Shown here: one piece after another, positions 1 to 10,393 of the stretch
How positions within the stretch are numbered: position 1 is the first letter of the stretch
Layout: every line of letters begins with the position of its first letter
Assembly: GCA_900660155.1 (NCBI GenBank)
Contig: CABFPE010000097.1
Span: forward strand, 701,330-734,338
Direction: 5' to 3'
From: Hofstenia miamia
Taxonomy: Eukaryota > Xenacoelomorpha > Acoela > Hofsteniidae
DNA length: 33,009 nucleotides
Made by a program: the position numbers and the translations under genes
Notes under the pieces: model-generated
Databases searched by the model: none
Told to the model about the DNA's origin: nothing
Seen by the model: only the letters and a program-made list of their open reading frames with translations

Positions 1-391
1 TACTATTCAATTAGGAGTAGAGATGAAGTAGATTTTACCTCTCTGGAAAATATGACTTTATTTAAGCCCGAAGTAGCAAGCCAACTTGGAATAAACATTA
101 AGAATTTTCTTCTGCATTGTAAATATGATGGTAGAAATTGTGCTAATAGAAGAGGTAAAAGCTATAGCGGTTACTTTGAAGATGTACTCAATCCTAAATA
201 TGGAAAATGCTTTACTTTTAATTCAGCCAAAGACAATAAGAGTCGAACAATATCTAGAGCAGGTTCAAAAGGTGGACTACTTTTGTGTTTTAACATTTTC
301 TCAAGTGGTAATGCTCATATTCAATTTTATAAAATTCGGAATACAAAGAATAATTTTTTCAATTGATTCAATTAATGTAGAACTCAATTAA
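1..391 (+). pseudogene. DEG/ENaC channel pseudogene, 3' fragment with internal deletion (left end cut by window)
   Basis: The reading frame from base 1 matches channel A from about residue 388 (YYSIRSRDEVDFTSLEN) through the finger region. Near bases 281-287 it jumps to the TM2 end of the gene. Bases 271-280 align with 9401-9410 and base 287 with 10280, so about 863 bp are missing. Because 863 is not a multiple of 3, the frame shifts and ends at TGA 364-366; the original TM2 frame (SQVVMLIFNFIKFGIQRIIF) is still readable in another frame to a stop near 391. The lost part would hold the cysteine-rich core and the pore helix, so it cannot form a channel. The intact part is closer to gene A than to gene B but differs from both, so it is a third family member. 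Whether its 5' part is intact lies outside the window. Confidence 0.9.
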
Positions 392-540
392 GGAATATGT
401 TTGTTTGCCACGAGCTGTTTTTCTAAGAAATTCATTATGTTTAAGTGAAGTGCAATAAATGTTGTCGTAATTTAGTATAATTTCATCATTGGACGTAAAT
501 GACAAGAGTAAATATTTTAAAATTGTAAGATTTTTGTTCA
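392..540 (+). promoter_or_regulatory. Relic 3' flank of the channel pseudogene with AATAAA
   Basis: Short blocks match the 3' flank of gene A: TTCTAAGAAATTCAT (TTCTATGAAATTCAT in A), AATAAA at 454-459 followed by TTGTCGT, and TTAAAATTGT. The pseudogene therefore arose from duplication of genomic DNA that included the 3' flank. Confidence 0.55.
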
Positions 541-3500
541 AATCTTTCCATGAAAGTTTTAAGGAAAAGCCAAATTTGGTCCAAGATGGGCTAATCATTA
601 TGGATGCTGCTTACTTTATACATTAAGTAAAATGTGTAGAAAAATTATTCATATTCGACTTCTTCAAAACATTTAGAGTTCCTAACTTTTACGCCAGTGT
701 TTTTCCTTTTCTTTGGGACCTCAAATTACAGTATGTTAGGATACGACAAAATTATAATGCAGAACTGAGTTGGAATCAGTTTGGGAGAACCGACGGTTCG
801 GTTTCGGGTACAGAATCTAAGAAAAATCGGGTTCGTTTTCGGGTAAGCCCACATGTTCCGAGAAAACGCCAACTACTTCAAAGAAGGACTTAATTTAGTA
901 ATAATTTCTAATATTCATTAGATTTCTCTTCCTATCAAGAAACAAACAAAGAATGGGATTTAATATTATAAGCAGTGCAATAAAAGTCTAAAAGGAAAAC
1001 AATATATTATCATTCATTTGAAATTTTGAAGGTCCGACATTTCGGGTAGGATTCGGGTAAGATGATGTGCATTTTCAGAAATTTCGGGTACATTCGTTTT
1101 TAGGTACGTGTTTAAAAAATCGGTTCGGTTTCAGTTTCAAATTCTGTACCCGAATCCAACTGTGGTACAGAATGTTTTAAGACCTTCGAGGTATAATATG
1201 ATATTACATAGCACCTAGAAATTTAAAGATTCTCAACTTTTTATTGAAACAATTTCCGTGGAAATCAATTGGTAGTTGCCCTGCTGCGAAATATTGACAA
1301 ACTTTTACAGATTTCAATGGATCGCATGAATATATTTGTTAACACAGATGCTAACGGGTATCCTACAATGCCATTTTATAAAGAGGTTTGAGCTTTTCTT
1401 TGCAAAGCGATTGTTAGAAAACAAGTGATCAAATGTATACCCCAAATTAAATAGAGGCACTAGCAGAGGACTTCATCTTTAGAAATTTATTGATTTTATT
1501 TGCACACCAATTTCATACTTTATATTAGTTGAAAAATTATCATTGATATTTGGTAAGAAACTATTTAGGGGCTGGGAGTAGCATAGATTGGGTCGTACCC
1601 CGTTGATATTCAACCTTTTGACCTTGGCGGGCGTGTCTGTCATGGCTACCATGTAATTTTGTACTTTGGCCGCCTGTGTATCTCTGAGGTCATTGGAAAA
1701 TGTTTTGTTTTGTTGACAAACAATTTTGTTTGCAGTCTATTGCTTTCTAAAAGCAATTTTCAAAATCCCATGAGATTAGATTTGTTCAAAATGTAACAAT
1801 TTTTCTATTCATATTACATAAACAATTTTTAAATACAAATTGAAAAAAGTTGTAATTAATAATTATTTTCAAACAATTTTTTTTAAACATTGAGAAAAAT
1901 ACATGTTTCACAGACAACGCATATCTCAATTGCTAAAATAAAAACTTTTTTTATGACTTGAATCAATAAATATTTCTAAGTAAAAATAATTTTTAAAATA
2001 AATATAAATACATGCTTCTACAGATGCATACTCTCACCATACAGAGAAAACGAACATTTATAAATAATAAATTTATTTACAAAGAAAATATGAAATGCAC
2101 ACTAAATGATAAAGTTAATATAGCGAATTTCATCTACAGTTCAATAAACTGATAATATTAGTCAAACCTTTACGTTGGGATGGGAATACTGTAGGAAACA
2201 AACGCAATGTGTATTTGCACGTTATGAATTTCACGCGGTAGTATCAAAATTAATGCTTAATAAACAAGTCAAATGAGGTGATAGATCACAGTATAAAACA
2301 CATGACAATTAAAAGTTTAAACAAATTCAATTAAAAATGTGTATTAACAAACAAACGATGTTTTTTTATAATAAATTTACCATTAGACAGTAAATTCGCA
2401 GCAATTCATTAAAATAAAATTTATTACGTTTTTAAAAGAAATATCTGTAAAACTAACAAGAAATTATATTGCAAAAAAGCGTCAAGAATCAAAACAATAT
2501 CTGAGATTTAATTATAAAAATAGCTTACCAACAAGTTTGAAATCTTTCAGGGTAGTTGTCTTTCTTTCAGCAATGTGAAATTCTCTTATACCGGATGTGT
2601 ATATTCTTACGTGTAGAAAGTTGCATGCTTTTCATAGAGAATGTCAACATTAAGTAGTTTTATCTATTCCTATTTTTCAAGTGTCAAAATGCAACGAATT
2701 ATAAAAACAGTACAGACATTTGAATTTCCATTATGTAATGATTGTACAAAGTTGCACTTCTTCACAGACAAACTCAACATTTCGTGATTTTATCTATTCC
2801 CATTGTTCAAGTGTCAAAATCTATCCAATCATAAAGATTATTATACATCAAAAAATGAAATTTATATCACTTTAACAATTATCACAATTAAATAAAACAT
2901 TTCAAATCATATAAAAATAGAATTTTTTTCGCAAGTTGGAAAACAGTCTCAATTATTATTACCACATGTTTTTCCCAATTTATACGCTTATGTCAATGAA
3001 AGTTGCTACAAAACAAACATGTTAATAAAGTAAAATGATTTATCAATTACCGTCTCTGTTACAAATGAAATGAATATTTTTTCAATACGTTTTTCTCATT
3101 GAATTCAAGAATAAAATATTTGCAAAAATTATTGATAATATTTATATTAATGTCATAAATTGGTTATTAACGTTTATTGATACACATATATACACAAAAT
3201 TTAAAAATACCAAATAACTTATTTATTTTACATTTTAAAAAATTGTTTAAACTTAAATTTCATCAGGAAGCATTTTTGCAATATTTTGACAATATTTAGA
3301 GGGATCGGAAATAAAATTGAACACTGAATTTGATCACATTAAATATTCATTATCAAAAATTCCTGCATACGCTTCTTAACCTTATGATTATGATCATCTC
3401 TTTTTACCCTATGTCGTAAACCTTCCATGGAAATTTAGGACATTTTAAAAAATATAACAAATCTTAGAGCATAAACGCAATATTTATGGTTTCTCGCCAC

Positions 3501-4400
3501 CATCCATGACTCAATCCAAAGGATATGAAATTAACAGAAACCTTTCAAGTTCAACAGAATCTGTAATCCTATTGTTTTCAGTATCGAATTGTTTCCTTCG
3601 TCAATGATTAAAGTAATAATGGAGTTAACCACAACAGCACAAAAGAGAACTACATCATTTTATAGCAGACCAGAGATGTCATACCAGATCTACAGTAGTA
3701 TTTACTTAGGAAAAGAAGAAATTCGGATTTCAAGAAATGCATGTACACGTACAAAAGTACGTCGACAGAAAGTTCAAAGGGAAAGGCCTACAATGTTTAT
3801 TCAGAATTGAAACATTGCGCATTTCATTTTTTTGCCCGAACTTTGTAGCAAATCTGCCTCTATGTATACTCTACTCCTGCTAATATTTTTATTTTGCAAT
3901 TCCTCACATTTTCGGTAAAAGCTTTCATGAAAGCTTTTGATAGGCATCTTAAATAAAATTAAATCATTGACTTCGTGAAAAAGGTATTGCTTTAAAATAT
4001 TTATTATTTTATATTATAGGCATTTGATCAGACATGGTCCTAAAAAATTTTGAACGTGGGCGGTTCAAATTTTTTACTAATAAGTTATAAAATATTTATT
4101 TTCAAATCTTTCAAGGTCTAATCATTTCTTGAAAACGTGCAATGATTTATTAGGTTTTCGCAGAAAAATGGTAAAAAAAATATATATATACATGTATATA
4201 AGACAATTTTGTTTAAAAATGGTTTATCTCATCATTCATATAAGGCATAGAAAGTTTTGAAAGGGGAAGTAGTCCGCCCACGCCCAAAAACCACTTCTGC
4301 GCTTAATTGAACATATAAAAAATTTAAATATGCTGATGAAAACTAACGCCTGTGGTGACGGAATATGTTACAATTGCAACGTATAATTGCCCAAATGCTT
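541..4400. other. Gene-poor AT-rich spacer
   Basis: No credible gene seen. It holds the TTCGGGTA-rich element at 787-1154, a GC-richer island at 1568-1700 (starting GGGCTGGGAGTAG, also at 12685), very AT-rich DNA from 1740 to 3480, and a 73-codon ORF at 3589-3810 that I could not tie to any family. A 9-bp inverted pair CGTGGGCGG (4055-4063) / CCGCCCACG (4274-4282) bounds a 228-bp block that might be a small element. Confidence 0.6.
787..1154. repeat. TTCGGGTA-rich element with terminal inverted 14-mers
   Basis: The octamer TTCGGGTA occurs directly at 803, 838, 1041, 1052 and 1083, and inverted (TACCCGAA) at 1147-1154. TTCGGGTACAGAAT (803-816) and ATTCTGTACCCGAA (1141-1154) are perfect reverse complements. 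CGGTTCGGTTTC occurs at 794 and 1121, and GAACCG-A-CGGTTC (787-799) is a palindrome. The block is richer in C+G than its flanks. It may be a small non-autonomous element or a degraded simple-repeat island; no coding potential seen. Confidence 0.55.
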
Positions 4401-4404
4401 GAAT

Positions 4405-4607
4405 TTAAGTTTAATTAACAATTATTTTAAATTATGCATAAAATTGCATTAGGAAAATAATTTATTAACGACTGCTATTAGCATGTAATTAAATGTTCTT
4501 TGCTGTGCATTATTACACCTGCTCTGGAAAATTGCTGCCTAATTATTACTGGTGCCGCCTTACTTGCAAATTCGAAATTTCAATATACAAGAGCCTCAAA
4601 TATTCAG
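4405..4607 (+). promoter_or_regulatory. Promoter and non-coding first exon of channel gene A (module copy 1)
   Basis: One of three related modules in the window (others at 20045-20254 and 29915-30126). Shared parts in order: a TTTATTAACGA-like block (4461-4472), TAATTA (4486-4491), a T-rich stretch, a TATTA-like stretch, an E-box CACCTG (4516-4521), GAAAATTGCTGC (4527-4538), and TCAAATATTCAG followed by donor GTAAGC, with exon end at 4607. E-box to exon end is 91 bp here and 89 in both others. The matching acceptor is TTATCTTTTCTAG at 7931-7943, 26 bp before gene A's ATG. The transcription start is inferred to lie just downstream of the E-box. An ATG at 4493 opens a frame that would splice in frame to gene A, but it lies upstream of the E-box and has no counterpart in copy 2, so I treat the exon as untranslated. 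Confidence 0.65.
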
Positions 4608-5143
4608 GTAAGCAGAGCCCAATCGTTCTTTTAGCTGTGGTATGTTTAGTAATTGCTTTCAATTTAAAACTCACTAATCAATGATTTATTAAGTTTATTC
4701 AAAATTCAAAAAATAGTATAAACTTTTTAGTCAAAAGTTCTTTTGTCTTAACAAAGGGTTGTTTCTAATAGCTTTTTAAATTTTGCGGTATTTGGCGCAG
4801 ATCGTATGTCTACGTCGATATTAATGAAGGAACAAATTGAATTTATTGGATTAACAATCGACACGTGCATATTTGATATACACACTTGTTTGTTGGATGT
4901 AGTAAAGAGTAATGCACTCCTATGCAATATTTTTATTATCTTTGTTTGGTTAGACACTATGTGTTGAAATGCTTTTTTCTACATTGTTACTAAAGAACAT
5001 AGATATAGACAAAAACATAGAAATGTATGATTTGGTTTGCTCAGTGCACAATATAACTTTTAGGAAAAGCTACAGTAAAGTTTTAAATTTTAATGAAAAT
5101 TGTTACTTTTTGTAAAAGAAATAATTAATGAGTAATATATTTG

Positions 5144-5146
<3 letters not shown>

Positions 5147-5175
<29 letters not shown>
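5147..5175. repeat. (TA)n microsatellite
   Basis: Uninterrupted TA dinucleotides followed by TTAGGGTGGG. Confidence 0.95.
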
Positions 5176-5178
<3 letters not shown>

Positions 5179-6940
5179 GGTGGGTTAAGAAAAATTTTTA
5201 AGAAATCTGGCTAAGGATGACAAAATGGCTACTTACATTCAAATGGTTATATGCCCTTAAATCTAGGTTACTCACAGTGATGTCAAAGTAAACCTAATGT
5301 AATTTTTGTATATTGCAGAAAGAACTGAACATAGAAAGTGTGTTTTGTTTGGTGTTAAAGCTGTAGAAAACTCATGTTTTTGCTCATTGTGGTAGACTAA
5401 ATATTTCATCTTGCACAAATAATCGATTTTTTTTAGAAAAAATAGTTCGCAGGGTAAATTCTTATGTCTTTGTATCTTTATTGCTATTAGTGCAATGTTG
5501 TTGAGAACTGGTACAATAAACACAAAAGCACTTCATTAAAATATGTTGTTCGAATTCAAAAATAAAGTTATATGACAAAGACTGTTGGAAATCAATTACA
5601 AACATTTTTGCATACTGTTTGAAACTAAGCCATGGCGGATTTCCATAATATACACAATAAGCCTAACTGTCTCTATGCATCTTTCTAAGCCTTGGCTATG
5701 GAAAGGAAAGCTATGCATCACTAAGACTTTTTGAGCTACATTATCAGTCATTTTAGTAGAACCTTCTCATTTTTTGCTGCATAGTTAACCTCCTTTAAGA
5801 AATTTGAAATGAGTTATAAAAACTAACATGGAAAGATTACCCTTTGAAGATGAATGTTTTTCGTGGAACAAGTATTACTTATAAACATTTGCTATGGCTG
5901 ACAGTGGCTTTACAGAAAAAGATCTGGTATTTACCTAGTATTAACTTCATGATGAGCTGCATGACTTTAAATGGCTATAAAAATGTAATACGTAACAGAT
6001 GCAAAGACTATCACTGACTGAAATAGAAGACGTATATTGCGTGCCAAATGTTCATTTACTCATTTACATAAAATATACCCAAAAGCACTTATTTTTCTTA
6101 ACATAAATGTGTAATGTTCCTTTGAGCAAGTAATCTGGACAAAATCATTTTATTTTTTAAGTTTTTCACAATATTCAAAGGCATGAGCCCACGTGTAATT
6201 TTACCAAGGCAGCATATGTTTTGGGCCATTTTAAGACTGCTTAAAATTCTGTAATACATTTCAAGCTATGTTGTTTATGACTAGTTCTAACTACTCATTA
6301 CTAATAATGTGCAATTATTTCTGATGATGAGGGGCATGAATTTAGATAGCCGACATAACTTTAACTGAATTTATGCAAAAATTCCAAGGTTTTAAAAGGA
6401 CAGCAGACTGTTTAAGGTTAACCGAAAATTTTAATTTATTTACAAATATTGTTGTAGTTTGTACTAGGTCTTAAATTGCTTGACATAAATTTTAATATTT
6501 ACAGTTTAATTTCATAAAAATATTTTTTCAAGAAATTCACTCAGATTTTTTTAGATAATGCCCCTAGAATATATCAATATCTACACCCCTGAAATTATCG
6601 ATTAAAGTTAAAGTGAATTGCTCTTTTCTTATTCAAGCTTTATATAAATAATTATTATAACAAAGCATATGAGAACTAGTTTCAAAATGGCGTTTCTTCA
6701 GTGAATAATGGAATAAAGCCACATACTAAGTGAGATTTCAACCAACATAAAGGTTCCACCTTAGCAATCAACAAAACTTTCTTTGGCTTGAATTTATTGT
6801 CATATATCTATTATATTTTAAATATATCAGTTTAGCTTGTAATATTTTGTTTAATAGCCCATTCTCAAATTGACCAATTTTCCCAAATGTTACTACACTA
6901 CCATAAAATATCGGCCCTACTAATATATTAATAATTACAG

Positions 6941-6944
<4 letters not shown>

Positions 6945-6976
<32 letters not shown>
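6945..6976. repeat. (TA)n microsatellite abutting a transposon
   Basis: TA dinucleotides running directly into the left end of the 6977-7644 element; the last TA is the likely target site. Confidence 0.95.
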
Positions 6977-6977
<1 letters not shown>

Positions 6978-7644
6978 AGTGTGTCCCAGAAAATGGTTCC
7001 TCCATTTTAATTGGTTTAATTAAGGCCCTTAAGTAGATAATTATGCACAAGTTTCAACGAACTACAAAATCCGAGACAGAATTCCCTTTAATCCTGGAGA
7101 TAAAACAAAATAAACTTAATGAGACATAAAACGAGACAGTTTGTCATTTTACAAAACAGATAGTTCATTATCGTCCTTAAGAGCGTCCCTCGATGTGCCA
7201 TCCATTCCTGGCGATGCACTTCTCGGCTCGGACAAGCATTTCAGCCATTGCGTTTCTAATAGTATCCGGAGGTATTTGTCCCATAGTATCGATGATGCGC
7301 TGACGGAGATCTTGGAGAGGTTTGTAAAGTAAGGCATGCTTGAGACTGGACACTGGGCAGTCAACCTACCTGTATTTATACCCATTATTTATAGGAGAGG
7401 CACCACTTTCAACGCCTGGTTTACCTCTACGTGGCTATTGTAATTTTGGTTTTCAGGGAAAATCACACACTGCGAAAATTACCCTGTGCAGCAGCCAACC
7501 GTGACACTGGTGCTCTCAACTGTCAACCATGACAAGACAACATATTAGGCTATTAGTCAACCACCATTGGATGACAGGAAGTCAAGTTGATTGATTAGTA
7601 AATTAATAATTATTTGGAGGAACCATTTTCTGGGACATTGCGTT
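6977..7644 (-). mobile_element. Tc1/mariner-like element, deletion derivative, in gene A's intron
   Basis: Perfect 23-bp terminal inverted repeats: 6984-7006 begins TGTCCCAGAAAATGG and 7615-7637 ends CCATTTTCTGGGACA. The match resumes outside four mismatched bases with AAC (6977-6979) and GTT (7642-7644), and TA lies immediately outside on both sides (6975-6976 and 7645-7646), the target duplication typical of Tc1/mariner. The 668-bp length is too short for an intact transposase; only a C-terminal remnant is coded on the minus strand (7177-7365). Element orientation is taken from that remnant. It sits in the inferred 5'UTR intron of gene A. Confidence 0.85.
7177..7365 (-). pseudogene. Mariner-like transposase, C-terminal remnant
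   Basis: On the minus strand the frame from about 7365 down to TAA at 7177-7179 reads ...LLYKPLQDLRQRIIDTMGQI..., then ...RAEKCIARNGWHIEGRS-stop. The pattern (Y-x-x-L-Q-D-L-R-Q-R-I, then a basic-Cys-Ile stretch ending G-W-H-I-E) resembles the C-terminal tail of mariner-type DDE transposases, where E-L-K-x-R-I ... C-I ... G-G-H-F-E is common. A TAG at 7366-7368 stops the frame upstream; the catalytic domain is missing, so it is inactive. The family call rests on this remembered pattern plus the TIRs and TA target site. Confidence 0.65.
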
Positions 7645-7969
7645 TATATTTGCCACGAAAATACCCATTTCGAAAGCCAAACAACAAAGTTCAAAAGTAA
7701 ACAAATTTTTCCACTGCACTTTTATAATATTAAAATATGGAAAAATTAGAAAAATTAAGGCATTTTCATAAATGAATATTGCATAGTGAATTTTTTTCGC
7801 AACTCTTTCCTATTTAAATTGTTGTATGGCATTGTTAATTTGAACACATGCCAAAACTGACAAAATTGTTCAAAAATTTCTGCACTATATTACATAAACA
7901 TTTCTAAATTTTTTATTTAAAAATCATAAATTATCTTTTCTAGGTAGTAATAAGTGTTTAGTTTTTAAC

Positions 7970-10393
7970 ATGAAGAATTGTGGACTGACAGCCCGAAAGA
8001 TTCAACCAATTGATGAAGATCACCCTCCTTTCACTCATTTAGAAACCACAAAATTTTCACCAGCAATTAACATAAAACTAAAACGCTTGTTCGCTTCCTT
8101 TTTTCCCGAAGTTCTTGAAGCCGAAAATAAGGCAGTTATGCTAATTTGGCTGACAATTTACACTTTTAGTTTAGGAGTATTTGCCATGCAATTTCAACCT
8201 CTTGTGCAAAAGTATCTTTCTGGTGACGTAATTGTTCAAATGTCCATTGAAGAAGTAACTCATTTAGAATTTCCCCAAGTCACAATATGCACGGAAAGTT
8301 TTCTACAAAAATCAAAACTTTTAAATTCTGATCGCAATAATAGTCTTTTTGATCTCGGATTCATAGACGATGTTCAAAAGTACTATGTTCTCAACAAATA
8401 CTCAAAGTTAAACACTACATTTAATTGCATAGGCTCCCCCAGTTTGATGAAGTGCGCAAATTCTAGAGAATGCATTCCAAATTTCTGGATGTGTGACAAT
8501 GAAACAGATTGCAATAGGGAAAAAGAGCCTGACTCTGTTGAAACACATGAAAATTGCGGTGCTGATGGGTATTTTAAACCCAAGGTTTGCCCTGAAGGAC
8601 TGCAATCCTGTAAATACGATACAACTCAATGTGCTATGTACTGCGATGATGTAATCCAATGCAATGATAAAAGTGATGAAAATGCTGAATGTCCTTGGGT
8701 AGATACTGTAGAAAACCTATTTGCAAATTCGACTACGCAAACTGTAATATCACATCCGCAATTTCGTTTGAATTATAATTACAGAACTTACTACACACGA
8801 ACAATAAATATTGAATCCCAATCGAATTTGAATGTAACACTAAATTTTACACACTTTGATGTTGAAGAAAGCGATAACTGCAACTATGACTACTTGGGAA
8901 TTCACGATGCATACAAACCCCATGGTGGAATTTGCGGAGATTGGAGTTATTATTTCCTAAACCTAAAGCCACCTATACAATTATATTTCCATTCTGATGA
9001 GTCGAGAACAGGAAAAGGGTTTGCTATTGAGTATTCAACTATTAGTGAAGAGGAGTCACCAAGCAGAAGAACGCGTTCAATTATAACTTACAGTGTTGAT
9101 GAGGAAGCTGCTGACGACTGGCGCTCAATGTATTATTCAATTAGGAGTAGAGATGAAGTAGATTTTACTTCCCTAGAAAACATGTCCTTATTTGTGCCAG
9201 AAGAAGCAAACCAAAATGGAATAAACTTTAAGAATCTTCTCCTGCATTGTAAATATGATGGAAGAAATTGTGCTAATAAAAAAAATAAAAATGAGAACAA
9301 ATATTTTGCAAATGTTCTGAATTCTAAATATGGAAACTGTTTTACTTTTAATTCAGCCAAAAACAGAAATAATTTAACAATATCTAGATCAGGTTCAAAA
9401 AGTGGACTTCTTTTTGTTCTTTTTTTAGATAGAAACGAAAGTGTGGGTTTACTGGATTATCTTTCTGGATTCACAGTCACAATTGATCATCCAACGATAT
9501 ATCCTTTGCCAGAAAAGGGAAATATTCTGCTTCAACCTGGAAATGCTTACCAAATCTCCATCTATAAAAAGTCCATTTCAAATGTTAAAAATTGTGAAAA
9601 TGACCATAAAATAATAAGCAATGTTGAAAGAGCTAAGCAAGTGTATGGTAATGCTGACATCAGTAAAGAACTATTTGATGATATTGATAATGGCAATGTA
9701 AGAATCTTCGGTCCACATGAATATTGGCCTAACTATAGACAGGAATTGTGCTATGAAACATGTTTGTATGACAACTTGTACCATGATTGTGGATGCGTGG
9801 ATTCCTATCTCTATATGTATGAAGATATTGATAAAATTCCTAAATCACTTTACCCGATTTGCAGTCCTTGGAATAAAGCTCAGATTGAATGTAGGCAAGC
9901 AACTCATAACCGGTTTTCGGAATTTGATAAGCTCTCGATTAAATGTGATTGCCCCTTAGCATGCCATTCTGTAGTCTATGACACCAACATTGCAAGTTCT
10001 GAGTTTCCTTCCCGAAATAACTTGTATTATTTCCTAAACGAAGCCTTGACTCTTTCAAATAAGAATGCTAAAGAACATATCGAATCTCTAATCAATTTAC
10101 GAGCAGAAGATGTTATCAGTGACAGAGAACTACTGGCAAGAGTGAGGGAGGACTTTGCACGTGTTGAGATTTTTTACTCGGCAATGAGTTATGAATCAGT
10201 TGTGGAGATTCCAGCCTATAGCTTTGAACAACTGCTTTCCGCATTTGCTGGGAACCTCGGAATGTTTGTTGGGTGGAGTGTTTTAACATTTTCTCAAGTG
10301 GTAATGCTCATATTCAATTTTATAAAATTCGGAATACAAAGAATAATTTTTCATTCGAACCAATCAATGAAGAACTCAATTGGAAATATTTAG
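7970..10393 (+). CDS. DEG/ENaC sodium channel subunit with two LDLa repeats and a CUB domain (gene A)
   Basis: An 807-residue amiloride-sensitive-channel family protein, expected as a trimeric plasma-membrane cation channel. Order: cytoplasmic N-terminus 1-55; TM1 about 57-76; family motif FPQVTIC 101-107; LDLa repeat 153-196 (CIPNFWMCDNETDC core); second LDLa-like repeat 207-241; CUB-like domain about 258-356 (CNYDYLGI, GGICG, HSDES, GFAIEY); basic site RRTR 366-369; ASC ectodomain with C594-x3-C598, CGC 607-609, then CDCPLAC 659-665; TM2 about 764-790. The filter position reads G768-W769-S770 rather than the usual GxS with a small middle residue, and Q776 sits where most members have Glu. 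No His-Gly gating motif is visible before TM1. The family is usually 450-700 residues; the excess is the LDLa/CUB insert. The CDS is one exon; the ATG follows a splice acceptor by 26 bp. Ligand and ion preference cannot be read from sequence. Confidence 0.95.
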   Translation: MKNCGLTARKIQPIDEDHPPFTHLETTKFSPAINIKLKRLFASFFPEVLEAENKAVMLIWLTIYTFSLGVFAMQFQPLVQKYLSGDVIVQMSIEEVTHLEFPQVTICTESFLQKSKLLNSDRNNSLFDLGFIDDVQKYYVLNKYSKLNTTFNCIGSPSLMKCANSRECIPNFWMCDNETDCNREKEPDSVETHENCGADGYFKPKVCPEGLQSCKYDTTQCAMYCDDVIQCNDKSDENAECPWVDTVENLFANSTTQTVISHPQFRLNYNYRTYYTRTINIESQSNLNVTLNFTHFDVEESDNCNYDYLGIHDAYKPHGGICGDWSYYFLNLKPPIQLYFHSDESRTGKGFAIEYSTISEEESPSRRTRSIITYSVDEEAADDWRSMYYSIRSRDEVDFTSLENMSLFVPEEANQNGINFKNLLLHCKYDGRNCANKKNKNENKYFANVLNSKYGNCFTFNSAKNRNNLTISRSGSKSGLLFVLFLDRNESVGLLDYLSGFTVTIDHPTIYPLPEKGNILLQPGNAYQISIYKKSISNVKNCENDHKIISNVERAKQVYGNADISKELFDDIDNGNVRIFGPHEYWPNYRQELCYETCLYDNLYHDCGCVDSYLYMYEDIDKIPKSLYPICSPWNKAQIECRQATHNRFSEFDKLSIKCDCPLACHSVVYDTNIASSEFPSRNNLYYFLNEALTLSNKNAKEHIESLINLRAEDVISDRELLARVREDFARVEIFYSAMSYESVVEIPAYSFEQLLSAFAGNLGMFVGWSVLTFSQVVMLIFNFIKFGIQRIIFHSNQSMKNSIGNI

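Larger units (their letters stand above)
4608..7943 (+). other. Inferred 5'UTR intron of channel gene A
   Basis: Donor CAG|GTAAGC at 4607/4608 and acceptor with a pyrimidine tract TTATCTTTTCTAG ending at 7943. Length 3336 nt. It contains (TA)n tracts at 5147-5175 and 6945-6976 and a mariner-like element at 6977-7644. The rest is AT-rich with no coding signal. The intron is inferred from paired, family-conserved splice signals, not from transcripts. Confidence 0.6.

Noticed and set aside
1565..1640. Possible tRNA or small RNA in a GC-richer island
   Set aside because: No cloverleaf arms or T-loop-like GTTCGAATC could be drawn.
3589..3810. 73-codon plus-strand ORF with a pyrimidine-AG sequence upstream
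   Set aside because: No family resemblance and no conserved copy near the other channel genes; length is within chance for this region.
7141..7332. 63-codon plus-strand ORF in the mariner-like element
   Set aside because: It is the antisense shadow of the transposase C-terminal remnant.
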